Positions 27,257 through 35,341 of a stretch of 64,000 nt of DNA are shown one piece after another. Position 1 is the stretch's first letter. Every line of letters begins with the position of its first letter. Under the pieces are notes generated by a model that did not search any database, had not been told where the DNA came from, and was given only the letters and a program-made list of their open reading frames with translations. The position numbers were made by a program, and so were the translations under genes. The stretch is from Pelosinus fermentans DSM 17108 (GTDB lineage Bacteria > Bacillota > Negativicutes > DSM-13327), in contig NZ_AKVN02000001.1 of assembly GCF_000271485.2 (NCBI RefSeq), positions 4,718,501-4,782,500 of the forward strand, in the 5' to 3' direction.

Positions 27257-27309
27257 AGCTATACTAAAGCATAACGACCGCTTTATTATTTAACATTGGA
27301 GGATACAAA

Positions 27310-27636
27310 ATGAATGGATACGCATTATTAGCGGCGGCTATCGTTTGTGAAATTTTCGCAACCTCAATGTTGAAAGCTTCTGCAGGTTTCTCAAGGCTCA
27401 TACCTAGCATTTTATTTGTCGTAGTCATGGGAGCTTCGTTCTATGCACTCTCACAGGCATTGACCCAAATCCCGCTAAGCATAGCTTATGCCATTTGGTC
27501 AGGACTAGGAACAGCATTGACAGCCCTGGTAGCCTTATTGGTTTGGAAGGAATCTATTAATATTTACACTATTGCTGGTATAGTATTAATCATTATTGGT
27601 GTAGTGTTGCTTAATTTAAAAGGTGCTGGACATTAG
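27310..27636 (+). CDS. SMR-family cationic drug exporter (EmrE/QacC type)
   Basis: A 108-residue, four-helix small multidrug resistance protein, normal length. Glu14 (AAIVCEIFATS) is the essential proton/substrate carboxylate. AYAIWSGLGTALTAL in helix 3 and the loop WKESINIYTIAGI are those of the Qac/EmrE subgroup; guanidinium exporters (Gdx/SugE) differ here. It therefore probably exports quaternary ammonium or lipophilic cations as a dimer. GGAGG precedes ATG at 27310. Control by the upstream MerR gene product is likely. Confidence 0.9.
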   Translation: MNGYALLAAAIVCEIFATSMLKASAGFSRLIPSILFVVVMGASFYALSQALTQIPLSIAYAIWSGLGTALTALVALLVWKESINIYTIAGIVLIIIGVVLLNLKGAGH

Positions 27637-27680
27637 TTGCATGTATACGCAGTTACCTGCACACTCAAATAATGTCCAAT

Positions 27681-27731
27681 AAAAAAAAGCTACCTCACTA
27701 ATTAAGAGTAAGGCAACCGTTGTGGGTAGCT
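27681..27731 (-). terminator. Terminator of the 34-aa gene
   Basis: AGCTACC at 27687-27693 pairs with GGTAGCT at 27725-27731; on the minus strand a run of eight T residues follows. It may also slow the converging SMR transcript. Confidence 0.65.
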
Positions 27732-27754
27732 ATATTATGACGATGAATTGGATT

Positions 27755-27859
27755 TTAGCATGTAGTGCTGCAATCGTCTTCACAGCCGCAGAACAACAAA
27801 AGAATAATAATTATGACGATGACAAACCAACAGCCGCCGCTACCACCGCCAAATCTCAT
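27755..27859 (-). CDS. 34-aa Gly/Cys-rich membrane peptide (YjcZ-like)
   Basis: ATG at 27859 follows GGAAAGGAGG, and a terminator lies behind the stop. The peptide starts MRFGGGSGGCWF, continues with a run of about 12 Val, Ile and Leu residues, and ends in a Cys-rich tail (FCGCEDDCSTTC; five Cys after the helix including the FCGC pair). A Gly-rich head plus one membrane helix is the layout of YjcZ-type sporulation peptides, but the Cys-rich tail is different. The frame extends upstream to 27943 without a ribosome site. Membership in the YjcZ group is inferred from shape alone. Confidence 0.65.
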   Translation of the reverse strand: MRFGGGSGGCWFVIVIIIILLLFCGCEDDCSTTC

Positions 27860-27972
27860 ATTTATTCCTCCTTTCCAACATAATTGGTTTACATTATATA
27901 TTATGTTTTTTGAGGATTTTTGGTTACAGGATTGGATATTCAAATAAATAAAAGAAAAAGAGCCGTCTAGCT

Positions 27973-28037
27973 AATTTAAAATGTACCCGATAAAGTAGAC
28001 TTTAAAAAAGTCTACTTTATCGGGTACATTTTAAATT
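27973..28037. repeat. 30-bp perfect inverted repeat (family C)
   Basis: Arms 27973-28002 and 28008-28037 pair without mismatch around five bases and include ATGTACCCGATAAAGTAGAC. A degenerate copy is at 46575-46637. It may act as a terminator or as a mobile repeat. Confidence 0.75.
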
Positions 28038-28057
28038 GAGATAAGACAGTGTTTTCG

Positions 28058-28097
28058 TGTGGATAAAGCTGTTAGTAACACCTATTTTCGTGGATAA
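28058..28097. other. Second cluster of DnaA-box-like sites
   Basis: TGTGGATAA at 28058-28066 (exact DnaA-box complement) and CGTGGATAA at 28089-28097 flank a TGTTAGTAA. The arrangement resembles that at 3692-3733. 28098-28302 shows nothing else. Confidence 0.4.
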
Positions 28098-28302
28098 CTT
28101 TACCATATATGTAATATATATACCATTTATTAAGATCCACAACTATTGCAAGATCAGCGTCACATGAGCGACCCAGCCATCAAGAACATCAAATACTTAC
28201 AAATTCACGTGTGCGCTTAGAATTCTTAAGAGTACTTATAAGAAATTGTACTAGAAATGGCGGGTTGCTTTAGCCATGCTGATATTCTGGAAAACAAACC
28301 TA

Positions 28303-28653
28303 TCAAAGATTATTATAAGAAATGACAAAATGCAGCATGGTTAAAGAGGAAGAGGGGTTGGCATATTTATGTGGACGATCCCCTTTGAAACGAATGGAAT
28401 CGTAATCATTCAAATGATGAGCCTCCCCGTCTACTTCCACTGTCAATTGACCGGACATGACGGTAACAAATTCCATCACTCCCGGTTGGTGTGCCTCTGA
28501 CAGATACTCCCCTCGAGGCTGTAAGTATCCCCTATAAAGCTCAATCAAACCATGAGAACGAAACAAAGGCTCAGCGACAAATACATCATTTGAACTAATC
28601 AGCTTCATCCCATCTTTCTTTCGACTGATGGAGACATCCGATTCGATAGACAA
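28303..28653 (-). pseudogene. Truncated XRE-cupin regulator, cupin domain only
   Basis: 116 codons encode a cupin domain (PGVMEFVTVMSGQL…YDSIRFKGDRPHKYAN) of the kind that ends XRE-family regulators of amino-acid exporters. The N-terminal HTH is missing. An in-frame stop lies about 18 codons upstream of the TTG at 28653, and that upstream DNA already encodes AzlD on the other strand. There is no ribosome site. It is therefore a relic brought against azlD by an inversion or deletion. A free-standing cupin protein is the less likely alternative. Confidence 0.6.
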
Positions 28654-28659
28654 TAGAAA

Positions 28660-28976
28660 ATGCTTAATTACTGGATTCTTATCGGATTGCTAGCAGCTTC
28701 TACCTATATATCACGCATCATAGGAATCGAATCATGGCAGGGCGAGAGATGAATGCTACCTTGCGATTATATTTTAATTATGTTCCTATTGGAATTATTT
28801 CAGCACTTATTATTAAACAAATCGTAATACCAATGGATGGTCAACTAGCTATTTCATTTCCGGTTCTTATTGGGTGTCTTTCCACAGCAGTAACAATTAA
28901 GGTACTAAACATGTTTCTTCCCTCTGTTATGATTGGAGCAATCCTTGGATGGGCAGCTCGTTATTGTATGAGTTAA
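28660..28976 (+). pseudogene. azlD: Frameshifted azlD (branched-chain amino-acid exporter small subunit)
   Basis: The N-terminal part is read from ATG at 28660 (MLNYWILIGLLAASTYISR…, stopping at 28750), and the rest from the frame beginning at 28734 (…YFNYVPIGIISALIIKQ… to 28976). Joined, they give the four-helix AzlD layout of about 105 residues; a change of one reading frame near 28735 breaks it. The azlC partner gene is absent and the regulator next door is truncated, so the whole azl locus is decayed. A sequencing error at the shift is possible but would not explain the other losses. Confidence 0.65.
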
Positions 28977-29046
28977 ATTGATTCACCATCTCCGGCAGTA
29001 AAGCCCCTTCCAAAATGGAATTGGAAGGATGATATAAAAAAAATAT

Positions 29047-29069
29047 AAAGCCACGAAACTCGTGGCTTT
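29047..29069. terminator. Short hairpin terminator
   Basis: AAAGCCACGA pairs with TCGTGGCTTT around AAC. It lies between the azlD remnant and the stop of the dehydrogenase gene. Confidence 0.6.
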
Positions 29070-29183
29070 ATCAGCAGGTTAAATGATTGAGGCGATCCAT
29101 AACTTTGTAAATCCTTTTAGCCCATAAAGACTATTAATAAACTAGCAGCCAACCATAAAATCATTTAAGTGATCAGCATAAAT

Positions 29184-30164
29184 TTATTTCTTTAATACCT
29201 CAGGATTTACACACGTATCTGGCATTTGTCCATTAAGCACTTTGATGATATTATCTACGGCAATAGCCCCCATTTTTAAGCGAGTATCCATTGTTGCTGA
29301 TGCGATATGTGGGACTATAACCACATTATCCAAATCGCTCAATCCTGGGGCAATTCTTGGCTCTTCTTCAAATACATCAAGTCCTGCACCCCAGATTTCT
29401 TTTTCTTGCAAAGCTTTTACTAGTGCAATTTCATCTACTACTGGCCCCCGGCTAGCATTAATGAGAACCGCCGTCTTCTTCATCATCTTCAATTCTTTCT
29501 CGCCGATGTAGTGATGAGTCTCAGAAATCAGCGGGACGTGCAGAGTAAGGAAATCCGATTCTTTCAACAAGGTTTCCTTATCTACAAATGTAGCTCCAAC
29601 CTGCTTTTCAAATTCCTCATTGCGGCAAACATCTGTATAGATGATCTTCATATCAAATCCCTTGGCCTTGCGGGCAACATTCTTCCCGATTCTCCCCAGT
29701 CCAGCAACACCGAGAGTCTTCCTGTCTACGTCAAGACCAATAAAGAACATGGGAGCCCATCCCTGCCACTTTCCATCACGCAAAAATTTATTGGCCTCAG
29801 GAATACGGCGAGCCATCGACAGTAATAAAGTGAACGTAAGCGTGGCTGTAGATTCATCTAATACTCCTGGAGTATTTGTAAGAATAACGCCCCGTTCCGT
29901 GGCCGCAGCAACATCAAAATTATTGAAGCCAACAGCATAGTTGGCTACTATTTTCAATTGTGGACCGGCAGCATCAAGAACTTCACTATCGATTGTGTCT
30001 GTTAACAAAGAGATAACTGCATGTTTCCCTTTGAGTTTTTCCTTTAACTCCTCTTTACTCAATGCACGATCTTCTTGGTTAACCTCCACAGCAAAATGTT
30101 TACGCAGTTCCTCAATGTTGTCTTCGGGTATCATCCTAGTCACATATACACTTGCCTTTGTCAT
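29184..30164 (-). CDS. gyaR: D-2-hydroxyacid dehydrogenase (glyoxylate/hydroxypyruvate reductase type)
   Basis: A 326-residue NAD(P)-dependent D-isomer 2-hydroxyacid dehydrogenase. The nucleotide site is in AGLGRIGKNVARK (about 150-163). The catalytic Arg (NASRGPVVDE), Glu (FEEEP) and His (VPHIASAT) are all present. It reduces glyoxylate or hydroxypyruvate to glycolate or glycerate, or runs in reverse. It is the last gene of the kdgT-glcG-garR-gyaR unit, 51 bases after garR. GGAGG precedes its ATG. The exact substrate is uncertain within the family. Confidence 0.87.
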   Translation of the reverse strand: MTKASVYVTRMIPEDNIEELRKHFAVEVNQEDRALSKEELKEKLKGKHAVISLLTDTIDSEVLDAAGPQLKIVANYAVGFNNFDVAAATERGVILTNTPGVLDESTATLTFTLLLSMARRIPEANKFLRDGKWQGWAPMFFIGLDVDRKTLGVAGLGRIGKNVARKAKGFDMKIIYTDVCRNEEFEKQVGATFVDKETLLKESDFLTLHVPLISETHHYIGEKELKMMKKTAVLINASRGPVVDEIALVKALQEKEIWGAGLDVFEEEPRIAPGLSDLDNVVIVPHIASATMDTRLKMGAIAVDNIIKVLNGQMPDTCVNPEVLKK

Positions 30165-30215
30165 AATAGCCCCTCCAAATTTTTCTCAATTTTATCAGTA
30201 AATATCCAAGTAATT

Positions 30216-31100
30216 CTATCGTTTCACTTCTACCTGTGCCATTTTCTCGTAATATCGAATCAGCGAACCATGATCATCGTCTCCCATGCCATCGACTTTG
30301 AGAGCTTGCATCATTTCCATCACAGCGGCCGTCATCGGCAAGGGTACACCTACTCCATGGGCAGTGTCCATTACGTTGTTTAAATCCTTGATATGCAGAT
30401 TGATCCGAAACCCAGGATCGAATTTACGGTCCATGACTAGAGGAGCTTTGGCATCAAGAACAGTACTGCCTGCCAAACCACCTCGAATGGCCTGGTAAAC
30501 CAATTCAGGCTGAACTCCTGCCTTAGCCGCCAACACCAATGCTTCCGACATGCCGGCAATATTGATTGCCACAATGATTTGATTCGCCAGTTTGGTAACG
30601 TTGCCTGCACCGATATCACCTGTTAAAACAACTGATCCAGCCATCGTTTTCATAATGTCATAACAGCTGTCAAATACATGACGTTTACCACCAACCATGA
30701 CTGATAACGTACCATCAATCGCTTTGGGCTCACCACCACTAACAGGTGCATCTAACATTTCAATACCGCTTTCAGCCAGTTTCATAGCGACTTCACGGCT
30801 AACCAAGGGGGAAATAGAACTCATGTCAATTACGATTGCTCCAGGTTTAGCTCCCTCAACAATACCGTCTTTACCAAGTACAACTTGCTTCACTTGGGGT
30901 GAGTTGGGCAACATGGTGATAATAATATCCGTCTGAGAAGCAACATCTTTAGGAGTTAACGCTAACGTCGCCCCGCATTGTACAACCTCGTCCACAGCAG
31001 ACTGAACTACATCACACACCACAAGGTCATAGCCTTTTTTTAAAAGATTTTTACTCATTGGTTTTCCCATAATCCCTAATCCAATAAATCCTATCTTCAT
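30216..31100 (-). CDS. garR: 2-hydroxy-3-oxopropionate (tartronate semialdehyde) reductase
   Basis: A 294-residue beta-hydroxyacid dehydrogenase. GLGIMGKPMSKNL holds the Rossmann glycine motif and family N-terminus; DAPVSGGEPKA is the substrate-binding signature and the catalytic Lys lies in GAGNVTKLANQ (about residue 170). The GarR group reduces tartronate semialdehyde to D-glycerate; 3-hydroxyisobutyrate dehydrogenase is the close alternative. The kdgT, glcG and gyaR neighbours favour the sugar-acid/glycerate role. RBS AAGGAG precedes ATG at 31100. Confidence 0.83.
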   Translation of the reverse strand: MKIGFIGLGIMGKPMSKNLLKKGYDLVVCDVVQSAVDEVVQCGATLALTPKDVASQTDIIITMLPNSPQVKQVVLGKDGIVEGAKPGAIVIDMSSISPLVSREVAMKLAESGIEMLDAPVSGGEPKAIDGTLSVMVGGKRHVFDSCYDIMKTMAGSVVLTGDIGAGNVTKLANQIIVAINIAGMSEALVLAAKAGVQPELVYQAIRGGLAGSTVLDAKAPLVMDRKFDPGFRINLHIKDLNNVMDTAHGVGVPLPMTAAVMEMMQALKVDGMGDDDHGSLIRYYEKMAQVEVKR

Positions 31101-31158
31101 TTACTCTCACTCCTTGTAATCTACAGTTAACTAAAGGTTATTGCCGCCTTATTACCTG

Positions 31159-31566
31159 CTAAATATCTTTAATCATTTTGGCCATCATATTAGCTATTGC
31201 TAAATCCTCCTGGGGCTTAAGCCCACTGATTCCAGCTCCACCTACCATATTACCAGCAGCATCTTTTAAAACAGTACCGCCAGGCAGACCCGTCAGCCGT
31301 TGATCACAGAAGTAGCTTGCCGGCACATTTTCACGATGAAGCCGTTCTAGAAAAGCATCCGTGTCCACTCCCATACGCGCTGCAGTATATGCTTTTCCCT
31401 GTGACAGCTCAATGCTCCGAACGGGTGCTCCGTCCATACGGCCAAAGGCGATCAAGAATCCATATTTATCACATACAGCCACGCAAATTGGAGCGTTAAA
31501 TTCAATAGTCGCCTTCTCAATTGCTTTTGAAACCAAATCCTGTGCCACCTGTAGACTTATCTCCAT
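31159..31566 (-). CDS. GlcG/HbpS-family protein (DUF336)
   Basis: A 135-residue alpha-beta protein of the GlcG/HbpS family, full length, with the family pattern VAVCDKYGFLIAFGRMDGA and the C-terminal AGNMVGGAGISGLKPQED. GlcG genes recur in glycolate and other hydroxyacid loci; HbpS binds haem, but a catalytic function for GlcG is not established. It lies 14 bases after kdgT and 58 before garR in the same operon. AAGGAGTGAGG precedes the ATG. Confidence 0.85.
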   Translation of the reverse strand: MEISLQVAQDLVSKAIEKATIEFNAPICVAVCDKYGFLIAFGRMDGAPVRSIELSQGKAYTAARMGVDTDAFLERLHRENVPASYFCDQRLTGLPGGTVLKDAAGNMVGGAGISGLKPQEDLAIANMMAKMIKDI

Positions 31567-31580
31567 TTGTCCTCACTCCT

Positions 31581-32573
31581 TTACTCTTTAACGTTATGTA
31601 CATCTTTACAATAAAGACTGGCATCCAATGCTGCTTGATCAGGTCCTTTTTTATGATTCTTTTTGTACATCCATGAAGTCAGCAGAGGAGTTAAAACTGC
31701 AGTAACAATAACAGATGCGGCCACTTGAACCGTTGCGATGGGAGCAATTGCGATATATGCATGGTCAGCCATTGCCACAGCTGACGGAACAGCTGCTGCA
31801 TTGCCAGCGGTACTAGAAGCGGCAGCTCCTGCAATACCCGATCCCCCCAATTTCTTGTCTGCGAGAATGCAGACGAAACCCGTGACAGCCCAAACAAATA
31901 CGCCTAATACTATGCCCTGGATTCCTGCCGATAAGACAGAATTAAGATTAATGTTTTGCCCCAGGGTAAAAGCCATAAAAGGAACGATCAGTGGCTCATG
32001 ATCACCGAAGAATTTACGCAGGTCTTCGTCAAGGTTTCCCAATATAGCACCCATTAAAATGGGCGCTACAACCGACCACATGGTAAGCCATGGAATATTT
32101 GCAAGGCCGGCACCAACAAGGAATAGCATCGTCAGAAATGGTCCTGTCTCAATACTCTGAGGTACATAAGTTCCAGCATCCTCTTTACTTCCCATTACAC
32201 TAGTCAGCGCCAAGAACATACCGCCGTTCGTATCGCTCATGGCTGCCATTACAGCCAAAGCCGAAAGTCCAAAAAGATCACCGTTAAATAGCCTTGATAC
32301 CGCAAAAGCTATAATAATTGCAGTACCTACCTTCGCGCTAAGAATACCAAATCCTCGCTTTAACATGCTAGGAGCCGTTTTCAATGTCATCTTGGTACCG
32401 CATACGAATAAATACATACCCAGAACGGTAGGATAACCGATACCACTTAGAGCTTCAGTGAACCCGCCAATCTTAAGCATTGTAGGAAAAAACGTGTTAA
32501 TAACCATACCGATAAATAAGGGAACTACCATAAGTCCGCCTGGCACGCGGCTTATTGACTTCATAATTTTCAT
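31581..32573 (-). CDS. kdgT: 2-keto-3-deoxygluconate permease family transporter
   Basis: A 330-residue membrane protein of the KdgT family, ten-helix type. The N-terminus ISRVPGGLMVVPLFIGM and the loop SDTNGGMFLALTS are typical. It imports 2-keto-3-deoxygluconate or a related sugar acid with protons. It is the first gene of the operon and is preceded by a consensus sigma-54 promoter at 32669-32686. The absence of a KDG kinase or aldolase here, and the presence of garR and gyaR, suggest its substrate may be a different acid that yields glycerate or glyoxylate. Confidence 0.88.
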   Translation of the reverse strand: MKIMKSISRVPGGLMVVPLFIGMVINTFFPTMLKIGGFTEALSGIGYPTVLGMYLFVCGTKMTLKTAPSMLKRGFGILSAKVGTAIIIAFAVSRLFNGDLFGLSALAVMAAMSDTNGGMFLALTSVMGSKEDAGTYVPQSIETGPFLTMLFLVGAGLANIPWLTMWSVVAPILMGAILGNLDEDLRKFFGDHEPLIVPFMAFTLGQNINLNSVLSAGIQGIVLGVFVWAVTGFVCILADKKLGGSGIAGAAASSTAGNAAAVPSAVAMADHAYIAIAPIATVQVAASVIVTAVLTPLLTSWMYKKNHKKGPDQAALDASLYCKDVHNVKE

Positions 32574-32644
32574 TTTCTTACGCTCCTTATTTCTGAAATA
32601 TTCAGATGGTATTTATTTTTCTTTACATATGGTTATGATAAATC

Positions 32645-32658
32645 GTGAAGGCCTTCAC
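32645..32658. promoter_or_regulatory. 14-bp perfect palindrome in the kdgT leader
   Basis: GTGAAGGCCTTCAC lies downstream of the -12 element, in the untranslated leader of kdgT. It could be a binding site for a second regulator. Confidence 0.4.
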
Positions 32659-32668
32659 TTAATTATTA

Positions 32669-32686
32669 ATGCAAAATTCGTGCCAA
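32669..32686 (-). promoter_or_regulatory. Sigma-54 promoter of the kdgT operon
   Basis: Read on the minus strand: TTGGCACGAATTTTGCAT. The GG and GC dinucleotides are ten bases apart and both -24 (TTGGCAC) and -12 (TTGCAT) elements match consensus. It lies 96 bases before the kdgT start and directly after the terminator of the sigma-54 activator gene. Confidence 0.92.
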
Positions 32687-32722
32687 CTTCCAAACTCAAC
32701 AATATTGTAGAAAAAGATAAAG

Positions 32723-32767
32723 AAACCCACACATGCTGCTTGTTTTTTATGCGGCATGTGTGGGTTT
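32723..32767 (-). terminator. Intrinsic terminator of the sigma-54 regulator gene
   Basis: AAACCCACACATGC pairs with GCATGTGTGGGTTT around a loop of about 17 bases. It separates the regulator mRNA from the sigma-54 promoter just downstream. Confidence 0.8.
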
Positions 32768-32780
32768 TTAAAGCATTTTA

Positions 32781-34700
32781 TTAAATATCTGATTCTCGGA
32801 CAGCAAAACGGTTTACAGTCATTCGGTCGATACCCAGACGACGGGCTGCCTGACTCTTGTTCCAATCTTCCTCTTGTAATACTCGACGAATGACCTTGCC
32901 TTTAATTTCTTCAAATGTGCCACGAATTAATTCGTCATCACCCGATTCCAGTTGATCTTCTTGGAGATGTTGGATTTCCTCAACCATCAGCCGTACTGTC
33001 GGTAGATGAATTTGGCCCTGTACAGCAGCAAGGACAATACGCTCCATAACATTCTTTAACTCTCTAATATTACCGGGCCAGGAATATTCACTAAGCAAAT
33101 GATTGATTTCCCCGGGTAATTCCATGATGCCTTTGCCATGTTCGACGATAAAATAGTTAAAGAAATATTCGGCAAGAAGGGAAATATCCTCTGGACGCTC
33201 GCGCAGCGAGGGGATGGGAAGGTTGAGCACATTCAGTCTATAATATAGATCATTACGAAAACTGCCTGACAGCACTTCTTTTCTCAGATCAATATTCGTT
33301 GCCGCAATCACTCGTATGTTAACCGGAATAAGCGAATCGGAGCCCAGGCGCATTACCATTCGTTCTTCAAGTACTCGGAGCAATCGAGCTTGAAGCCCTT
33401 TTTCCATATCACCAATCTCGTCGAGAAAGATCGTCCCGTTATGAGCCAATTCAAAAAGTCCAATTTTACCACCTTTTTTTGCACCAGTGAAAGCACCTTC
33501 GACATAGCCGAATAACTCACTTTCCAACAACTGAGAAGGTAGTGCCGCACAATTTACGGCGACAAAAGGTCCTTTAAAACGAAGGCTGTGAGCATGGATG
33601 CTTTGAGCAAAAAGTTCTTTGCCTGTACCACTTTCCCCTTGAATCAGTACAGTTGCACCTGTTAAAGAATAGCCCCGCGCAATCTCGATAAGCTTCTTCA
33701 TTCGAGGATCCTTTGTCAAGATATCACTAAATACGTATTTGGTCACAAGGCCTTTCCCATAGAGACTTTGACGGATCGTTCGCTCTGCATCCTGAATCTG
33801 GGTTACTTCCTGGAATGTTGCCACTACACCTTTCACAGCTCCATCGACATTGATAGAAATCCGATTCGTCAGAATATGGCCTTCCGGAACTTTTTGCAAC
33901 TGACCAATCTCATCTTGTCCAGATTTTAGTACTTCATCGATTCGAGTATCCCTGAAAACTTTGGTGATTTGCTGCCCCAGAACTTGACTCTGCTGAACAT
34001 GGAATATTTTTTCCGCAGCCGGATTTAAGAGAGTAATGCTTCCATGCTCATCGGTTGCTAAAATTCCATCATGTACAAAGTTAAGTATAGCCTGAAGCCG
34101 TTGAGTAGCCTTCTGTTCTTCTTCTTGAACCCGCAGCAAATTCATTGCATCTTCTACCGCTGGTAAAATTGATTCTCGGCTGGAAGTAATTAAACGCACA
34201 TCAAGTGTTGGAAATTCTAAATGAGTCATGACACTCGTATCACCGATGAAAGTATTGACACCGTATTCTTCCATCAGGTATTTTACCTGAGCACGGACAT
34301 TCTCCCAGTTTGTTGTAACACCATCTGCAAGAATGACCTCGTGAATGGAGATACCGAGAACCTGAGCTGCTGCCCGGCAGCCCGTGACTGCATTCTGGTA
34401 TCCTAAAATACCTAAAACTCTTCCGGGACCAGACACGGGGTATATGTTACGGAATATGTCGTATCCAGTTACCCTGATCTCCACCACGGGAATTTTAACG
34501 TGCCGCCGAATCATCGATGCTGTACCGCCGCGGCTAATAATTATCTTTGCTCCCGCCTTTTCAGCTTTCACCGCTTGTTTCGTTCCCTCTTCTAAACTCC
34601 CTTCCAGTACATCGATGGGTAGATCTAATTCCTTTTTGATATCGCGTACTAATTGAGCAAATTCTTTGTAAGTCGCCACCAAGCAAATACTATTCTTCAT
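32781..34700 (-). CDS. Sigma-54-dependent activator, PrpR-N/PAS/AAA+/HTH
   Basis: A 639-residue enhancer-binding protein. A PrpR-N-type sensor domain occupies about 1-180, a PAS domain about 195-310 and an AAA+ domain about 325-570 with Walker A GESGTGKE, the sigma-54 contact loop GAFTGA and Walker B TIFLDEIGD. The Fis-type HTH is at the end (NKSQAARRLGIDRMTVNR). I start at ATG 34700, eight bases after AAAGGGA; the frame is open to 34778 but without support. It sits just ahead of a consensus sigma-54 promoter and surely activates the kdgT operon. Its PrpR-N domain would sense an organic or sugar acid. Confidence 0.9.
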   Translation of the reverse strand: MKNSICLVATYKEFAQLVRDIKKELDLPIDVLEGSLEEGTKQAVKAEKAGAKIIISRGGTASMIRRHVKIPVVEIRVTGYDIFRNIYPVSGPGRVLGILGYQNAVTGCRAAAQVLGISIHEVILADGVTTNWENVRAQVKYLMEEYGVNTFIGDTSVMTHLEFPTLDVRLITSSRESILPAVEDAMNLLRVQEEEQKATQRLQAILNFVHDGILATDEHGSITLLNPAAEKIFHVQQSQVLGQQITKVFRDTRIDEVLKSGQDEIGQLQKVPEGHILTNRISINVDGAVKGVVATFQEVTQIQDAERTIRQSLYGKGLVTKYVFSDILTKDPRMKKLIEIARGYSLTGATVLIQGESGTGKELFAQSIHAHSLRFKGPFVAVNCAALPSQLLESELFGYVEGAFTGAKKGGKIGLFELAHNGTIFLDEIGDMEKGLQARLLRVLEERMVMRLGSDSLIPVNIRVIAATNIDLRKEVLSGSFRNDLYYRLNVLNLPIPSLRERPEDISLLAEYFFNYFIVEHGKGIMELPGEINHLLSEYSWPGNIRELKNVMERIVLAAVQGQIHLPTVRLMVEEIQHLQEDQLESGDDELIRGTFEEIKGKVIRRVLQEEDWNKSQAARRLGIDRMTVNRFAVRESDI

Positions 34701-34928
34701 ACTTTCCATCCCTTTCGGATGTATATTTTTCATTTCCCACAACCGAATTATTTCTATAGAAATGCCCACAGACCACACTCTGCTAACATTAGATTGATTT
34801 GACTTTCTTTGCTTTTAAGGGAATATCACTACTAAATTAGTATATCATTTCCACTTTATTAATAAATATAAAATTATGAAAATTGCAAAAACATAACAAA
34901 CACTAAGCCCAAGGTGGACAGGCTCCTG

Positions 34929-35122
34929 CTATTTTCTTGCTTTGGAATAAAGTAAATATTCCATATCCTTGCCATTGTAATGCTTGATAAAAGAGCTTTC
35001 ATATTTCATTTCCGCATTTTCAGCTACTTTTAGTGCAGAAACGTTATTTGACCGTATACATGCATATACTCTATCTACGTTTAACTCTCTAAAAGCTATT
35101 ATTTCTATGATACAATATTATA
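34929..35122 (-). pseudogene. C-terminal remnant of a GNAT acetyltransferase
   Basis: About 60 codons ending at TAG 34929 encode AFRELNVDRVYACIRSNN followed by SALKVAENAEM, the usual motif where acetyl-CoA-dependent RimJ/RimL-type enzymes contact the cofactor, then a conserved Tyr-rich end. The N-terminal half of the fold is gone and an in-frame stop lies just upstream. There is no start codon with a ribosome site. Confidence 0.65.
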
Positions 35123-35192
35123 TCAGTTTTGATTCTTAGTAAACATTATTAGAAAAATATCAATACATCCTATCCCTATTTGAAATGCAAAC

Positions 35193-35225
35193 GGCCTCAA
35201 CTCTTGAAAATACAAGGGTTGAGGC
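35193..35225 (-). terminator. Hairpin terminator region behind rph
   Basis: GCCTCAACTCTTG at 35194-35206 pairs with CAAGGGTTGAGGC at 35213-35225. It lies 117 bases past the rph stop. 35226-35341 shows nothing else. Confidence 0.55.
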
Positions 35226-35341
35226 ATCTTTCATCGTTACAAATGGTATGCTGGTCCATGTTCGGGTTAAACGGAGATTTTAACAGAGTTGGCTATTTTA
35301 TCTGAATGTATCAAAGTAAAAGCACCTTAAAAAAACCTCAG

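Noticed and set aside
27156-27309. Guanidine riboswitch ahead of the SMR gene
   Set aside because: No ykkC-type conserved blocks or paired ACGR loops were found, and the SMR protein belongs to the Qac/EmrE subgroup rather than Gdx.
29511-29825. Long plus-strand frames antisense to gyaR
   Set aside because: They have no ribosome site and mirror the codons of the dehydrogenase on the other strand.
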